Notes: generated from the sequence alone by a model not told the origin. Positions 1-7,667 are shown, counted from the stretch's first letter. The stretch is DNA of 16,817 nt from Candidatus Cloacimonadota bacterium (GCA_028683635.1 JAQUHL010000006.1:1-16817); one strand, 5' to 3'. Program-made: numbers and translations.

Positions 1-1991
1 GGATTGTTTCCAAAGGTCAGAGTATTGACCAGGGTCTCGCTTTGGTTCATTACCGAGATGCTGTGTATCCTTCTGGGAGAAGTGGAGGAGGGGACATTAT
101 AGATAAACTCCTGGTCATTGCCATTGACAGCGCAAATCTGATATGTGTAAGTGACGCCATTGAGAACGTTATTGTCCCAATACTGCATGGTATAGCTATT
201 GTTGGGATTGGATAGTTCCGGGTTGCTTGCATAGCTGTCGATCAGCTCAAAGTCTGTATCATCGAGCTTGCGATAGATTTTGAAGCCCTGATTGTTGCTT
301 TGGCCGGAAACCGTCCAGGTGCATAAGATGGAATTATCCATACCATATGTATTAAAGGCAGTTACATTGGCTGGAGCGGGGATCGTCACAACCTCGTTGG
401 ATAGGTTTGAGTAGTTACCATTTTTATCCACAGCTCTGATCCGGAAATAATAGGTGTTGCTGTTGGAAAGACCGGTAACATTCACCTGGGTGGCTGCCTG
501 TGAGGCCAGGTAGTTGTTGTTGTCTCTCGAGAAGATCTGATAGTTATCCAGGCCGATCGGTTCGGTGGCATAGAGGATCTCATAAGAATGGAAATCATAG
601 GCCGAACTGGGGAGCCAGCGCAGGGTGATGTAGTTCAGGGATTGGTTATGAACGATCAGATTGCTGGGATCGGTGGGAGGTAATCCGTCATTCATGGTAA
701 AAAGTGGATCAAGGATACCGTCCAGATCGACGATCCAGCGTTTGTAAAAGCTTACGAAATTATTGAAGAGGGCAGAGAAATCCCATCGCTGGCTGGATTC
801 TTCCCAGCCATAGAACCATTTGAAATTGTTTTGGGTTTCATCATAGCAATATGGCAGTTCGTCCATTTCGATATGGAAGAAGGGTTCAAATGAATCATAA
901 TCTGTGATACCTGACACTGAATATACCTGCTGACGGTTGTTTTCCGCTCCGGTGAGAGTTACATAATTATTGACGGGATAGCTAACATCGCCATCCTCGA
1001 AAGTGAAAGCATGGGTATTGTAATAGACAGTGTAAAAGTCATTCAGATAGACGTCGTCATGGACTCCATAGGTATTGGCGGGGATCATCAGATTGCTACC
1101 CTGGTTGATGACATCCAGCTTGAGATCGGAAAGATCCCGGATAGGTAGATTGGGGCAGGGACGGCCATAACCAGCAGCAATCTGTACGTGGGCAGCACCG
1201 ACATGACGGTTCCAATCGTAAGTATGCATCTGCACAGAGAGTTCACGCTGGCTGAATTCAGTCCGGATCAGATCGCAGGATTTATTGTATGCAACATTGA
1301 AAGGATGGTTGGCATAGCGGGTGGGATCGCTGATGGATTTGGCATTGGTATAGCTTCCCACATTGGTCCAGACCACCTCACGTCCTGCACCTGCCACAAA
1401 GAGGAATTTAGCGTCCCAATAGGTGAAACCCTCATACCCGATTGCCGAAGAGGGATAATCGTCTGTGGGGTGAGGAACCGTCACGATCAAGGGGCGGGTA
1501 CTCATCGGATTGTAAACATAAAGTCCCCAACCATAACGAAATCCGCCTACCTCGTCATCATAGGGATCGGCTGTGCCATTGTCGTCATAATACATATCAC
1601 TGGGTATTTCACGGAGCATGTAATATGTTCTTCCCGTATCGAGATCCGTGAAATGCACCACCTGATAGGGGAAGTCATACAGATCGATCAGTGTCTGCGC
1701 AGTATCGAGCTCGCCCATAAGAAAGGCATCGATTACCAGACCCCAGTCGGTAAGCTCAGTGGTCGAGGCCACCCGAAAATTGCCAAAACCATTGGTCTGA
1801 CGGTCGTAGGGCGCATAAAGATTGTAGTTTGCGGAAGCAATGCCTTCAACGATATGCGAAATCCATTTATCATATTCGCAGGCAGGTTCTTCCCATAGCA
1901 GAAAATCCTTGAAAGATGCCGTTTCGGTGATGTAAGAAAAAACACTTGAACACAATATCAATCCGAGGAGGACGAGGGCTATCCTTTTCAT
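1..1991 (-). CDS. Exported multidomain protein with two FN3 domains, 3' end outside window
   Basis: This is an uninterrupted minus-strand reading frame of 663 codons from ATG at 1991 to the left edge; the C-terminus is missing. AGGAG lies 6 bases before the ATG. Residues 1-20 (MKRIALVLLGLILCSSVFSY) form a signal peptide, so the product is exported. Residues about 25-430 form a tyrosine- and aspartate-rich domain. Two stretches in it, VTVPHPTDD (H174, D177, D178) followed by E187, and QMHTYDW (H256), vaguely recall zinc-binding residues of N-formylglutamate amidohydrolase or poly-gamma-glutamate hydrolase-like enzymes; this is a weak, motif-only suggestion. Residues about 436-531 are a clear fibronectin type III domain (SNLIVHNQSLNYITLRW at its start, NTYYFRIRAVDKNGNYS near its end). 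Residues about 534-640 look like a second one (TYTYQICAVNGNDQ). Such proteins in the FCB group usually end in a secretion or sorting domain, which would lie outside the window. I cannot name the gene. Confidence 0.85.
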   Translation of the reverse strand, partial: MKRIALVLLGLILCSSVFSYITETASFKDFLLWEEPACEYDKWISHIVEGIASANYNLYAPYDRQTNGFGNFRVASTTELTDWGLVIDAFLMGELDTAQTLIDLYDFPYQVVHFTDLDTGRTYYMLREIPSDMYYDDNGTADPYDDEVGGFRYGWGLYVYNPMSTRPLIVTVPHPTDDYPSSAIGYEGFTYWDAKFLFVAGAGREVVWTNVGSYTNAKSISDPTRYANHPFNVAYNKSCDLIRTEFSQRELSVQMHTYDWNRHVGAAHVQIAAGYGRPCPNLPIRDLSDLKLDVINQGSNLMIPANTYGVHDDVYLNDFYTVYYNTHAFTFEDGDVSYPVNNYVTLTGAENNRQQVYSVSGITDYDSFEPFFHIEMDELPYCYDETQNNFKWFYGWEESSQRWDFSALFNNFVSFYKRWIVDLDGILDPLFTMNDGLPPTDPSNLIVHNQSLNYITLRWLPSSAYDFHSYEILYATEPIGLDNYQIFSRDNNNYLASQAATQVNVTGLSNSNTYYFRIRAVDKNGNYSNLSNEVVTIPAPANVTAFNTYGMDNSILCTWTVSGQSNNQGFKIYRKLDDTDFELIDSYASNPELSNPNNSYTMQYWDNNVLNGVTYTYQICAVNGNDQEFIYNVPSSTSPRRIHSISVMNQSETLVNTLTFGNN

Positions 1992-2015
1992 AAGTAACTC
2001 CTATATGTATGCTAA

Positions 2016-2021
2016 ATTATA
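2016..2021 (-). promoter_or_regulatory. Probable -10 box of the FN3 protein gene
   Basis: On the minus strand a perfect TATAAT lies 24 bases before the start codon at 1991, with the ribosome-binding site AGGAG between them. The -35 region is poor: the nearest candidate is TTTGTG with a 16-base spacer, which falls inside the hairpin at 2030-2049. The box is convincing by match and position; the full promoter is not. Confidence 0.45.
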
Positions 2022-2029
2022 TATTTACA

Positions 2030-2049
2030 CCTCGCTACACAAAGCGAGG
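2030..2049. repeat. Seven-base-pair hairpin between the XRE gene and the FN3 gene
   Basis: CCTCGCT and AGCGAGG are perfect complements separated by six bases. The hairpin follows the XRE operon on the minus strand and has no run of T after it, so it is not a canonical intrinsic terminator. It also sits just upstream of the -10 box of the next gene, so it could be an operator or a 3'-end-stabilising structure. Which one cannot be decided from sequence. Confidence 0.4.
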
Positions 2050-2133
2050 AAGAACCCATTTAGTCAAGAAGTTTATGAAACAGAGTGCCAGGTATTCAGG
2101 AATCAGTTATGCTATGTCAGGCTATGTTAATTC

Positions 2134-2349
2134 TCAGTCATCACCGGGTTCGAGGACAAACACCTCTTCCACAGTTTTGCCGAAAATTCTGGAGATTCTG
2201 ATTGCCAGGTGCAGGGAGGGCAGATATTTCCCGGCCTCGAGGGCGATGATCGTTTGGCGGGTTACTCCTGTTTTTTGGGCTAATTGCTCCTGGGTCATCT
2301 CCTGGGCTTCAAAGCGCAGTTTTCGGATCCTGTTTGTGATCTTAAACAC
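2134..2349 (-). CDS. Small XRE-family helix-turn-helix regulator (YozG-like)
   Basis: This is a 71-residue protein consisting almost only of a Cro/CI-type helix-turn-helix. The recognisable core is RIRKLRFEAQEMTQEQLAQK, then TGVTRQTIIALEAGKYLPSL, then the C-terminal helix FGKTVEEVFVLE. These match the short YozG-like XRE repressors, which bind DNA as dimers and are often encoded with a small membrane protein. The start is GTG at 2349, preceded by AGGAG with 6 bases between. It overlaps the upstream membrane-protein gene by 8 bases, so the two are translationally coupled. A palindrome at the operon's predicted start site (2805-2819) is the likely binding site. Identification of the fold is firm; the target is inferred. 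Confidence 0.92.
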   Translation of the reverse strand: MFKITNRIRKLRFEAQEMTQEQLAQKTGVTRQTIIALEAGKYLPSLHLAIRISRIFGKTVEEVFVLEPGDD

Positions 2350-2755
2350 GAAAAACTCCTCTTTTGTAAAGGATCAGGATGAAGGCTGACCAGACTCCAT
2401 AGAGAGCCAGCCAGCTATGCATGGCCAAAAGCAGGATCTGATGGCAGGGAACCGCCAGATTATGGCGATGTATCAAATACAGGGCAAGAGCATAGATGAA
2501 CACTGTTGCTCCCAAGGCGTGGGTGGCAATCATAGCTGCCTGGAGACGGATGGTTCTATCCATCTCATCCAGTTTGGAATACTTGATCCCATATTTCCTG
2601 CGGGCGATCCACAGGCTGGAAATGAAGAACAGAAGTAGCAACATCACTGCTTCTGAGATCATGCTATGAACAAATACCGGTAACAGCAGTAAGAGCAGAA
2701 AAAAAACTATGCTGCTGATCAGGGTGGCGAGGGCTTCTTTTTGCTGGGCTAACAC
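2342..2755 (-). CDS. Four-helix membrane protein paired with an XRE regulator
   Basis: This 137-residue protein has four strongly hydrophobic segments, at about residues 11-30, 34-50, 76-96 and 104-131. A charged cytoplasmic loop (KYGIKYSKLDEMDRTIRLQA) separates helices 2 and 3. The loop motif DEMDRTIRLQA resembles that of DUF2178-like small membrane proteins, which are typically encoded next to a YozG-type regulator, as here. The start is GTG at 2755 with AAGGAG 7 bases upstream. It is the first gene of the two-gene unit. Its biochemical role is unknown. It may sense a membrane signal and act through the neighbouring repressor, but that is inference from gene pairing only. Confidence 0.85.
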   Translation of the reverse strand: MLAQQKEALATLISSIVFFLLLLLLPVFVHSMISEAVMLLLLFFISSLWIARRKYGIKYSKLDEMDRTIRLQAAMIATHALGATVFIYALALYLIHRHNLAVPCHQILLLAMHSWLALYGVWSAFILILYKRGVFRV

Positions 2756-2804
2756 GATATAACTCCTTGTGGGATTGGAATCAGACTCGGGGATTGGGAT
2801 TCAA

Positions 2805-2819
2805 TTCCAAGGCTTGGAA
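2805..2819. promoter_or_regulatory. Palindromic operator candidate at the XRE operon start site
   Basis: TTCCAAG and CTTGGAA are perfect inverted arms around one central base. The palindrome begins one base downstream of the predicted -10 box (2821-2826), so the transcription start should fall inside it. A dimeric XRE protein bound here would block transcription. Size, symmetry and place fit autoregulation by the XRE gene product at 2134-2349. No second copy was seen in the window. Confidence 0.5.
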
Positions 2820-2820
2820 C

Positions 2821-2849
2821 AAGGTATGCTATGCCTTACAAATTGTCAA
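2821..2849 (-). promoter_or_regulatory. Sigma-70-type promoter of the membrane protein-XRE operon
   Basis: On the minus strand a perfect TTGACA (2844-2849) is followed after exactly 17 bases by TACCTT (2821-2826), a weaker -10. The start codon at 2755 is about 60 bases downstream of the expected start site. The perfect -35 and ideal spacing make this credible; the poor -10 suggests a weak or regulated promoter. Confidence 0.5.
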
Positions 2850-2900
2850 ACATGTTTTACACAAGAGTGATTGATCCTGGGGGGAAGCTGCCTGGAGGGT

Positions 2901-2913
2901 CAAGTACTACTTG
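2901..2913. repeat. Small palindrome in the intergenic region
   Basis: CAAGTA, one base, then TACTTG form a 13-base perfect palindrome between the XRE operon promoter and repeat copy A. It could be a protein-binding site, but short AT-rich palindromes are common and nothing else supports a role. The rest of 2850-2951 shows no open frame, hairpin with T-run or other recognisable element. Confidence 0.3.
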
Positions 2914-2951
2914 CGGTTTTGAGAGCTTTGTAACCAAACCGAACACAATAT

Positions 2952-3089
2952 AAAAGACCATTTAATAATGGGTTGTAGGGCGAAGCCTACTCCTTTTAGA
3001 GTGGTGGGCGAGAATAGATTTACAAAATAAGCCTCACAACCAGTATATTTGGAAGTCTGTACTTCGATAAATCGGGATGTGCAACGGTC
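2952..3089 (+). repeat. Intergenic repeat, copy A (138 bp, MITE-like)
   Basis: This segment matches the reverse complement of 14260-14403 along its whole length, with six substitutions and two single-base gaps by eye. It begins AAAAGACC and ends GGTC, remnants of the 8-base terminal inverted repeat that is intact in copy B. AATAT occurs immediately before (2947-2951) and after (3090-3094), a possible 5-base target duplication in an AT-rich context. Inside, GTAGGGC-GAA-GCCTAC is a hairpin that has lost one C compared with copy B. Read on the minus strand, the end nearest 2952 has a 5-base-pair hairpin (CCATT/AATGG) followed by TCTTTT, so it might act as a weak terminator for the sensor kinase gene, whose stop codon lies 9 bases away. 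It has no coding capacity conserved between copies. Confidence 0.85.
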
Positions 3090-3098
3090 AATATTAGT

Positions 3099-4925
3099 TC
3101 AGGATCCTTGGTTCAGAGTGAAGGAGAAGGTGCTTCCATGACCTTCCCGGGATTCGACCCAAAGCTGTCCCTGGTTCAGTTCCACAAATTCTTTGGAGAG
3201 GATCAGTCCCAGGCCTGTGCTGGGTTCTCCTTCGGTCCCGGTTCGGTATTTTTGTGAGTCGATTTCAAAGAGGGTGTGGACAAATTCTGTGGGAATGCCG
3301 ATCCCCTGGTCTTGCACGGAGATTACGATCTGGCCATTATCCGATTTGCGAACCGATATTTTTATGACTCCGCCGCGGTTCGAGTATTTCAGTGCGTTGG
3401 AGATGAGGTTTCGAAGGATTGTTTCCACCATTTGGGGATCAGCCCAGGCGATTAGCCCCTCCTGCAGGCTATATTCGAAGCTGAGCTCTTTTTCTGTAGC
3501 GCTATGTTTGAAGAGTTTGCTAACTTCTTGGATGAGTGAGCTCAAATCAATACTTTGCATTTGGGCCTTACTTAAGCCGCGTTCCATCTTTGACCATTGC
3601 AGTAGATTTTCGAGGAGTCGATATAGGTTTCTGGCAGATTTATTCAGATCCTTCAGATAGGATTCATGCTCCTGAGTGCTCATGCCATCCCCGCATTCCA
3701 GGAGCAACTGGGTAATACCGAGGAATCCATTGAAGGGACTGCGAAGGTCGTGGGCGATGATGGAAAAGAATTTATCCTTTTGAGAGCTGATCTTGACGAG
3801 TGATTCATTTTTTGCTTCGATCAGTTCCTGCGAGCGGAGGAGTTCAAGTTGGGTTCTTTCCCTGGTTTTGATTTCCTGCCGGAGTTCTTTGCTCAGTTTC
3901 CAGAGATAGATTACAATCATTATTGTGGCCAATAAAGCAACGGACAAGATGATGATCAGTTTCCAGGGGATTACTATCGGTTTTTTTTGGTAGTCCTGGA
4001 TGAGCATTCCCTGGATTGTAAGCTTGGCATCCACCCGTTTCAGGAGTTTGTAAGAATCGAGGATAGCAGCCCAGCGACCGGGATTGATATAGCCGATTTC
4101 CACCACATTGGGAAGAACCAGTTTATAGGTTTCTTCGGCTTCGAAGCGCAGATGCCCGAGGGAGTGTCTCTGGCTATATTTGTTATAAATAAGTTGAACC
4201 ATTTCCTCCCGGTTATGCAGGGCATATCTCCAGCCTTTGAGGGATGCACGGGTAAACTTTTCTACCAGATCTGGGTCGGATCGAATCATACTTTCACTGG
4301 TGAAAAGCAGATCGCCATAGAAATCTATGCCACCGCTGGAAGGACTGAGGACATTCAGTTCATAACCAAGCTCTTTGAGGGGGAAGGGTTGATCTGTGGA
4401 ATAGGCGGTGATGGCGTCCACCTGGCCTGTGATCAATTTATCGAGATTGAAATCGAGCTCTTCTACTTGAAGTTCATCGAGGGTCAGCCCCTCAGAAAGA
4501 AGATAGGCATAGAGATCTGCTGCTGCAGGCTCGGCGGCAATCTTCTTGTCAGACAGGTCGTGGACATACTTGATCCCGGAACCCTTTAACGATATCACGA
4601 TGTGGGGTGAATGCTGGAAGATATTGGCAAGCACAACGGGTTTCAAACCACTTGCCCGGGCGAGGATGATGTCGGTGGTGCTAGTTCCAAACTCGGCTTT
4701 GCCCTCGAAAACTGTATCAAAAGGCGTTTTATGAGACTCAGCTTCCAGGATTTCCACATCCAGGCCTTCCGATTTGTAATAGCCTTGATCTTTCGCAGCA
4801 TAGTAGCCCGCAAACTGGAACTGATGCTTCCATTTGAGCTGCAGGCGAACCTTCCTTGTTTCTTGAGATCGAAGCAATCCCAGAGAGCAGAAAAGCAAGA
4901 CAAGTACAAAGCAAATCCGTTTCAT
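3099..4925 (-). CDS. Hybrid sensor histidine kinase with NMT1/THI5-like periplasmic sensor
   Basis: This is a 608-residue membrane kinase. Residues 1-20 are a signal peptide. Residues about 24-310 form an NMT1/THI5-type solute-binding domain (LQLKWKHQFQFAGYYAAKDQ, then GYY.SEGLDVEI), as found in uptake systems for thiamine precursors, sulfonates and related compounds. One transmembrane helix (about 320-343) and a short coiled coil follow. The HisKA domain has the phosphoacceptor H392 in AHDLRSP. The HATPase_c domain has an N-box (NLISNALKYS, about 505-515), G1 box DQGIGIP (about 540) and G2 box TGLGL (about 570). No receiver domain is present and no response regulator or ABC permease is adjacent. 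I chose ATG 4925, not the in-frame ATG at 4985, because GGGGAGG sits 9 bases before 4925 and the signal peptide then begins the protein. It lies 95 bp after the pdh operon, same strand. The ligand is unknown. Confidence 0.93.
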   Translation of the reverse strand: MKRICFVLVLLFCSLGLLRSQETRKVRLQLKWKHQFQFAGYYAAKDQGYYKSEGLDVEILEAESHKTPFDTVFEGKAEFGTSTTDIILARASGLKPVVLANIFQHSPHIVISLKGSGIKYVHDLSDKKIAAEPAAADLYAYLLSEGLTLDELQVEELDFNLDKLITGQVDAITAYSTDQPFPLKELGYELNVLSPSSGGIDFYGDLLFTSESMIRSDPDLVEKFTRASLKGWRYALHNREEMVQLIYNKYSQRHSLGHLRFEAEETYKLVLPNVVEIGYINPGRWAAILDSYKLLKRVDAKLTIQGMLIQDYQKKPIVIPWKLIIILSVALLATIMIVIYLWKLSKELRQEIKTRERTQLELLRSQELIEAKNESLVKISSQKDKFFSIIAHDLRSPFNGFLGITQLLLECGDGMSTQEHESYLKDLNKSARNLYRLLENLLQWSKMERGLSKAQMQSIDLSSLIQEVSKLFKHSATEKELSFEYSLQEGLIAWADPQMVETILRNLISNALKYSNRGGVIKISVRKSDNGQIVISVQDQGIGIPTEFVHTLFEIDSQKYRTGTEGEPSTGLGLILSKEFVELNQGQLWVESREGHGSTFSFTLNQGS

Positions 4926-4934
4926 GGTAATCAA

Positions 4935-4941
4935 CCTCCCC
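4935..4941 (-). promoter_or_regulatory. Ribosome-binding site fixing the kinase start
   Basis: GGGGAGG on the minus strand lies 9 bases before ATG 4925. A longer in-frame start at 4985 would put 20 polar and mixed residues before the signal peptide and place this site inside the coding sequence. The shorter start is therefore preferred. Confidence 0.6.
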
Positions 4942-5020
4942 AAAAAACTTTGGCGCAGCCTCCCAAGATAATCATATCCAGTCAAGCAAAATGATCTGTT
5001 TAATCAGTCCAAGGCTTAAC

Positions 5021-6349
5021 TTAGGAATGGTTTGCACCGAGTATGCCCGCTTCCATAAATACTTCCGGGATCGTGGGATGGGCATGAATCGTCCTGGCAA
5101 GATCAAAGACCGTTCCTTCAAGTTGCATCAGTATTCCAGCTTCTGCAATCATGTCAGTGGCATGGTGGCCGATGATTTGTACACCTAACACCTGATTATA
5201 CTTTGTTTCATAGAGCAAGCGCACACTGCCTTCGACATCCCCCTCAATTATGGCTTTGCCATTTGCGTTCAAGCCGAATTCACTACTTTTGAAATCGATT
5301 CCTTCGCGTGTAAGCTGTTCTTCTGTTTTTCCCAGCATGGCAATTTCAGGTTCCGTGTAGATATTCATGGGCAAAAGGCTGTCATCGTAGCTATCGTTGT
5401 TTCCCTGGATATGGTTCACGGCATGTAAACCCTGGGCTGATGCAGAGTGTGCCAAAAAGCTTTTCCCATTCACATCTCCAATAGCATATATGGACGGGAT
5501 AGAACTCTGCAGATGATCATCCACCTTGATATAGCCACCCTCAGTCTGAAGATCAAATCCCAGGGGCGGAAGAGTAGCTTTCCTTAAGGAACAATTGATT
5601 ACTTTGTCAAAACTGATCTTTCTGTCCTTTTGGATGATGGCCCCATCTTCGATCTGAACCTGGTCCTGGACAAAAACGGGGATTTTCTCCTTTTTAAGGA
5701 TCCTTTCAAGGGCAGTGTTCAACCAGTCATTGTCTTGGGGTAGTATGGGACTGGCTTCCAAAAGTACAGTGGGTTGATGGCCGATCATGGAAAAGAACTG
5801 GGCAAGCTCTGCCACATACGCTCCTCTGCCATAGATGAGGGGCTTGATAGGAAGCGTCTCGGAGATGAAGAACTGCTCAATCTCGATGAGATCCGAATCC
5901 TTGAAAAATCTCACTGGTGCAGGTTTGCTGCCAGTGGCAATGATTATGTGCCGGGCTTCCAGGATTTGCTTATCTGCCTTGACGGAGGTGGGAGAAAGCA
6001 GTTCTGCTCTGGCTCTCAAGAATTCAACTCCGTTTTTCTTCCAGAGATATTCAATTCCTTTGGTAAGTTTGGATACGTTCTGCTCCATTTTGGTTCTGGC
6101 TTTTGTCCAATTGAAGCTGAGCTTTTCCGGCTCAATACCATCAATGCCGAAGCGTTCTGCTTTGGTCACCCGCCTTAGCAATCTGGCACTTTCCAATATA
6201 CTCTTGGTAGGGATGCAACCCCAGTTCAAACACATGCCCCCGATATATTTCTCATCTATGACCAGGGTTTTCAAGCCAGTTTGCCCGGCCCGGATGGCGG
6301 CAACGTATCCTCCTGGGCCAGAGCCGATTATTATGAGATCATAGTTCAT
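5021..6349 (-). CDS. lpd: Dihydrolipoyl dehydrogenase, E3 of the 2-oxo acid dehydrogenase complex
   Basis: E3 reoxidises the dihydrolipoyl group of E2 with FAD and passes electrons to NAD+. The 442-residue protein has the N-terminal FAD-binding motif IIIGSGPGGYVAA (6-18), the redox-active disulfide in GGMCLNWGCIPTK (C40 and C45), the second FAD-contact motif YAIGDVNG, and the C-terminal active-site HAHPTIPE (H424, E429). It is slightly shorter than the usual 460-475. The second nucleotide-binding motif, expected as GxGxxG, reads GRGAYVAE (174-181), so the third glycine is valine; the acidic residue after the next strand (LLEAS) is kept, which favours NAD over NADP. ATG 6349 has AGGAGG four bases upstream and lies 8 bases after the E2 stop. 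Last gene of the operon; the family call is firm. Confidence 0.95.
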   Translation of the reverse strand: MNYDLIIIGSGPGGYVAAIRAGQTGLKTLVIDEKYIGGMCLNWGCIPTKSILESARLLRRVTKAERFGIDGIEPEKLSFNWTKARTKMEQNVSKLTKGIEYLWKKNGVEFLRARAELLSPTSVKADKQILEARHIIIATGSKPAPVRFFKDSDLIEIEQFFISETLPIKPLIYGRGAYVAELAQFFSMIGHQPTVLLEASPILPQDNDWLNTALERILKKEKIPVFVQDQVQIEDGAIIQKDRKISFDKVINCSLRKATLPPLGFDLQTEGGYIKVDDHLQSSIPSIYAIGDVNGKSFLAHSASAQGLHAVNHIQGNNDSYDDSLLPMNIYTEPEIAMLGKTEEQLTREGIDFKSSEFGLNANGKAIIEGDVEGSVRLLYETKYNQVLGVQIIGHHATDMIAEAGILMQLEGTVFDLARTIHAHPTIPEVFMEAGILGANHS

Positions 6350-6357
6350 CTTTCCTC

Positions 6358-7656
6358 CTATTGAACCAGCATACTTACCGGGTTTTGCAGGTAACCAAGA
6401 ACTGTGTTCAAGAACCTTGCCACCTCGCCACCATCAACGATTCTGTGGTCAACCGACATTGATATCGGGAGCATGTGCCCCACCACTATCTGTCCATCCT
6501 TAACCACAGGTTTTTCAGTCAGTTTGCCGATCCCGAAAATTGCCACTTGGGGATAATTGATCACTGGGACGGCATAATATCCACCAATCGAACCATAGCT
6601 GGTGATGGAAAAGGTTCCATCCCTGAGATCCTCAAGGTTGAGTTTACGCTGTTTTGCCTTTTCTGAGATGCTGGCAAGCTCCTGAGCCAGCTCGATAATG
6701 CTCTTGCGATCTGCGTTGCGAATCACAGGCACCACAAGCCCTTCAGGAGTATCGACGGCAATTCCCAGGTTGTAATAGTGCTTATAGATGATGTTGCCAC
6801 CTTCCAGATCAAGTTCTGCATTGAGAACAGGATACTCTTTCAAAGCCAGAGTAAGAGCTTTGATGACAAATGGCAAGTAGCTGATGGAGATGCCTTTGTC
6901 CTGATATTTACCTTTGAGCATTGTGCGTAGCTTGACCAGTTCACTGACTTCCACTTCATCCATAACAGTCATGTGAGCGGCATTCTGTTTAGCCCGTAAC
7001 ATGTTCTTGGCAATAGTTTTGCGGATTTGGCTCAGGGGGACTTTTTCGATACTGATCTGAGGACTTTCCGGAGCAGAGGTCGGGGATACCGTTTCATCCA
7101 GATAAGCGCGTTTGGCATGGAAGGAGGAAACATCCTTTTTTGTCACCCTTCCTGCAGGACCGGTGCCAGGGATGGAATTGATCTCGAGCCCGAGTTCTTT
7201 GGCCATGGCCCGGGCTACAGGTGTTGAAAGTACCTTGCGCAGCGATCCCGGTTTCTCTTCTTGGGGCAGAGTTCCCTCTTCAGAGACTGGGAGGTAGGCC
7301 CCGTCTCCTGCCACCTCAATTGTGCCAACAACACCAAAACCTTTTTCTGCAACGGTTTCCGATGCGGTTTTCTTTGGCTCTTTTCGAGCCTCTGCCTGGG
7401 CTTCATTACCACTGATACTTGCAATGTCAATTTCGATCAGAACATTTCCGACATGCACTGTCTCTCCCACAGCTCCGAACCGGGCTGCCACAATCCCGCT
7501 TTTTGGGGAAGGAATGTCCGTGACCACTTTGTCTGTTTCCATTTTGACTACCGGTTCCCCAGAGCTAATGTTTTGCCCTTTATCTACATACCATTCAATG
7601 ATTTTGCCTTCTTCCAGACCTTCTCCGATATCGGGAAATTTGAACATGAATCGCAT
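6358..7656 (-). CDS. pdhC: Dihydrolipoyl acyltransferase, E2 of the 2-oxo acid dehydrogenase complex
   Basis: E2 is the core of the complex: its swinging lipoyl arm carries the acyl group from E1 to CoA. The 432-residue protein shows one lipoyl domain (1-77; DIGEGLEEG, lipoylated K43 in METDKVVTD), an acidic/proline linker, a peripheral subunit-binding domain (about 139-176; TPVARAMAKELGLEI, GTGPAGRVTKKDV) and the catalytic domain (about 200-432) with active-site DHRIVDGG (H404, D408). ATG 7656 is chosen over the internal ATG three codons later because AAGGAG lies 6 bases before it, partly overlapping the E1beta stop. One lipoyl domain is usual in Gram-positive-type pyruvate and branched-chain complexes. 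Substrate specificity cannot be read from E2 alone. Confidence 0.95.
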   Translation of the reverse strand: MRFMFKFPDIGEGLEEGKIIEWYVDKGQNISSGEPVVKMETDKVVTDIPSPKSGIVAARFGAVGETVHVGNVLIEIDIASISGNEAQAEARKEPKKTASETVAEKGFGVVGTIEVAGDGAYLPVSEEGTLPQEEKPGSLRKVLSTPVARAMAKELGLEINSIPGTGPAGRVTKKDVSSFHAKRAYLDETVSPTSAPESPQISIEKVPLSQIRKTIAKNMLRAKQNAAHMTVMDEVEVSELVKLRTMLKGKYQDKGISISYLPFVIKALTLALKEYPVLNAELDLEGGNIIYKHYYNLGIAVDTPEGLVVPVIRNADRKSIIELAQELASISEKAKQRKLNLEDLRDGTFSITSYGSIGGYYAVPVINYPQVAIFGIGKLTEKPVVKDGQIVVGHMLPISMSVDHRIVDGGEVARFLNTVLGYLQNPVSMLVQ

Positions 7657-7667
7657 CTTTCTCTCCT

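Noticed and set aside
1188..1898. 236-codon plus-strand reading frame
   Set aside because: It is antisense to the FN3 protein gene, has no ribosome-binding site, and its translation shows no family features. The minus-strand frame has a signal peptide and FN3 domains.
4926..4985. Longer N-terminus of the sensor kinase
   Set aside because: The extra 20 residues precede a normal signal peptide and would swallow the good ribosome-binding site at 4935-4941.
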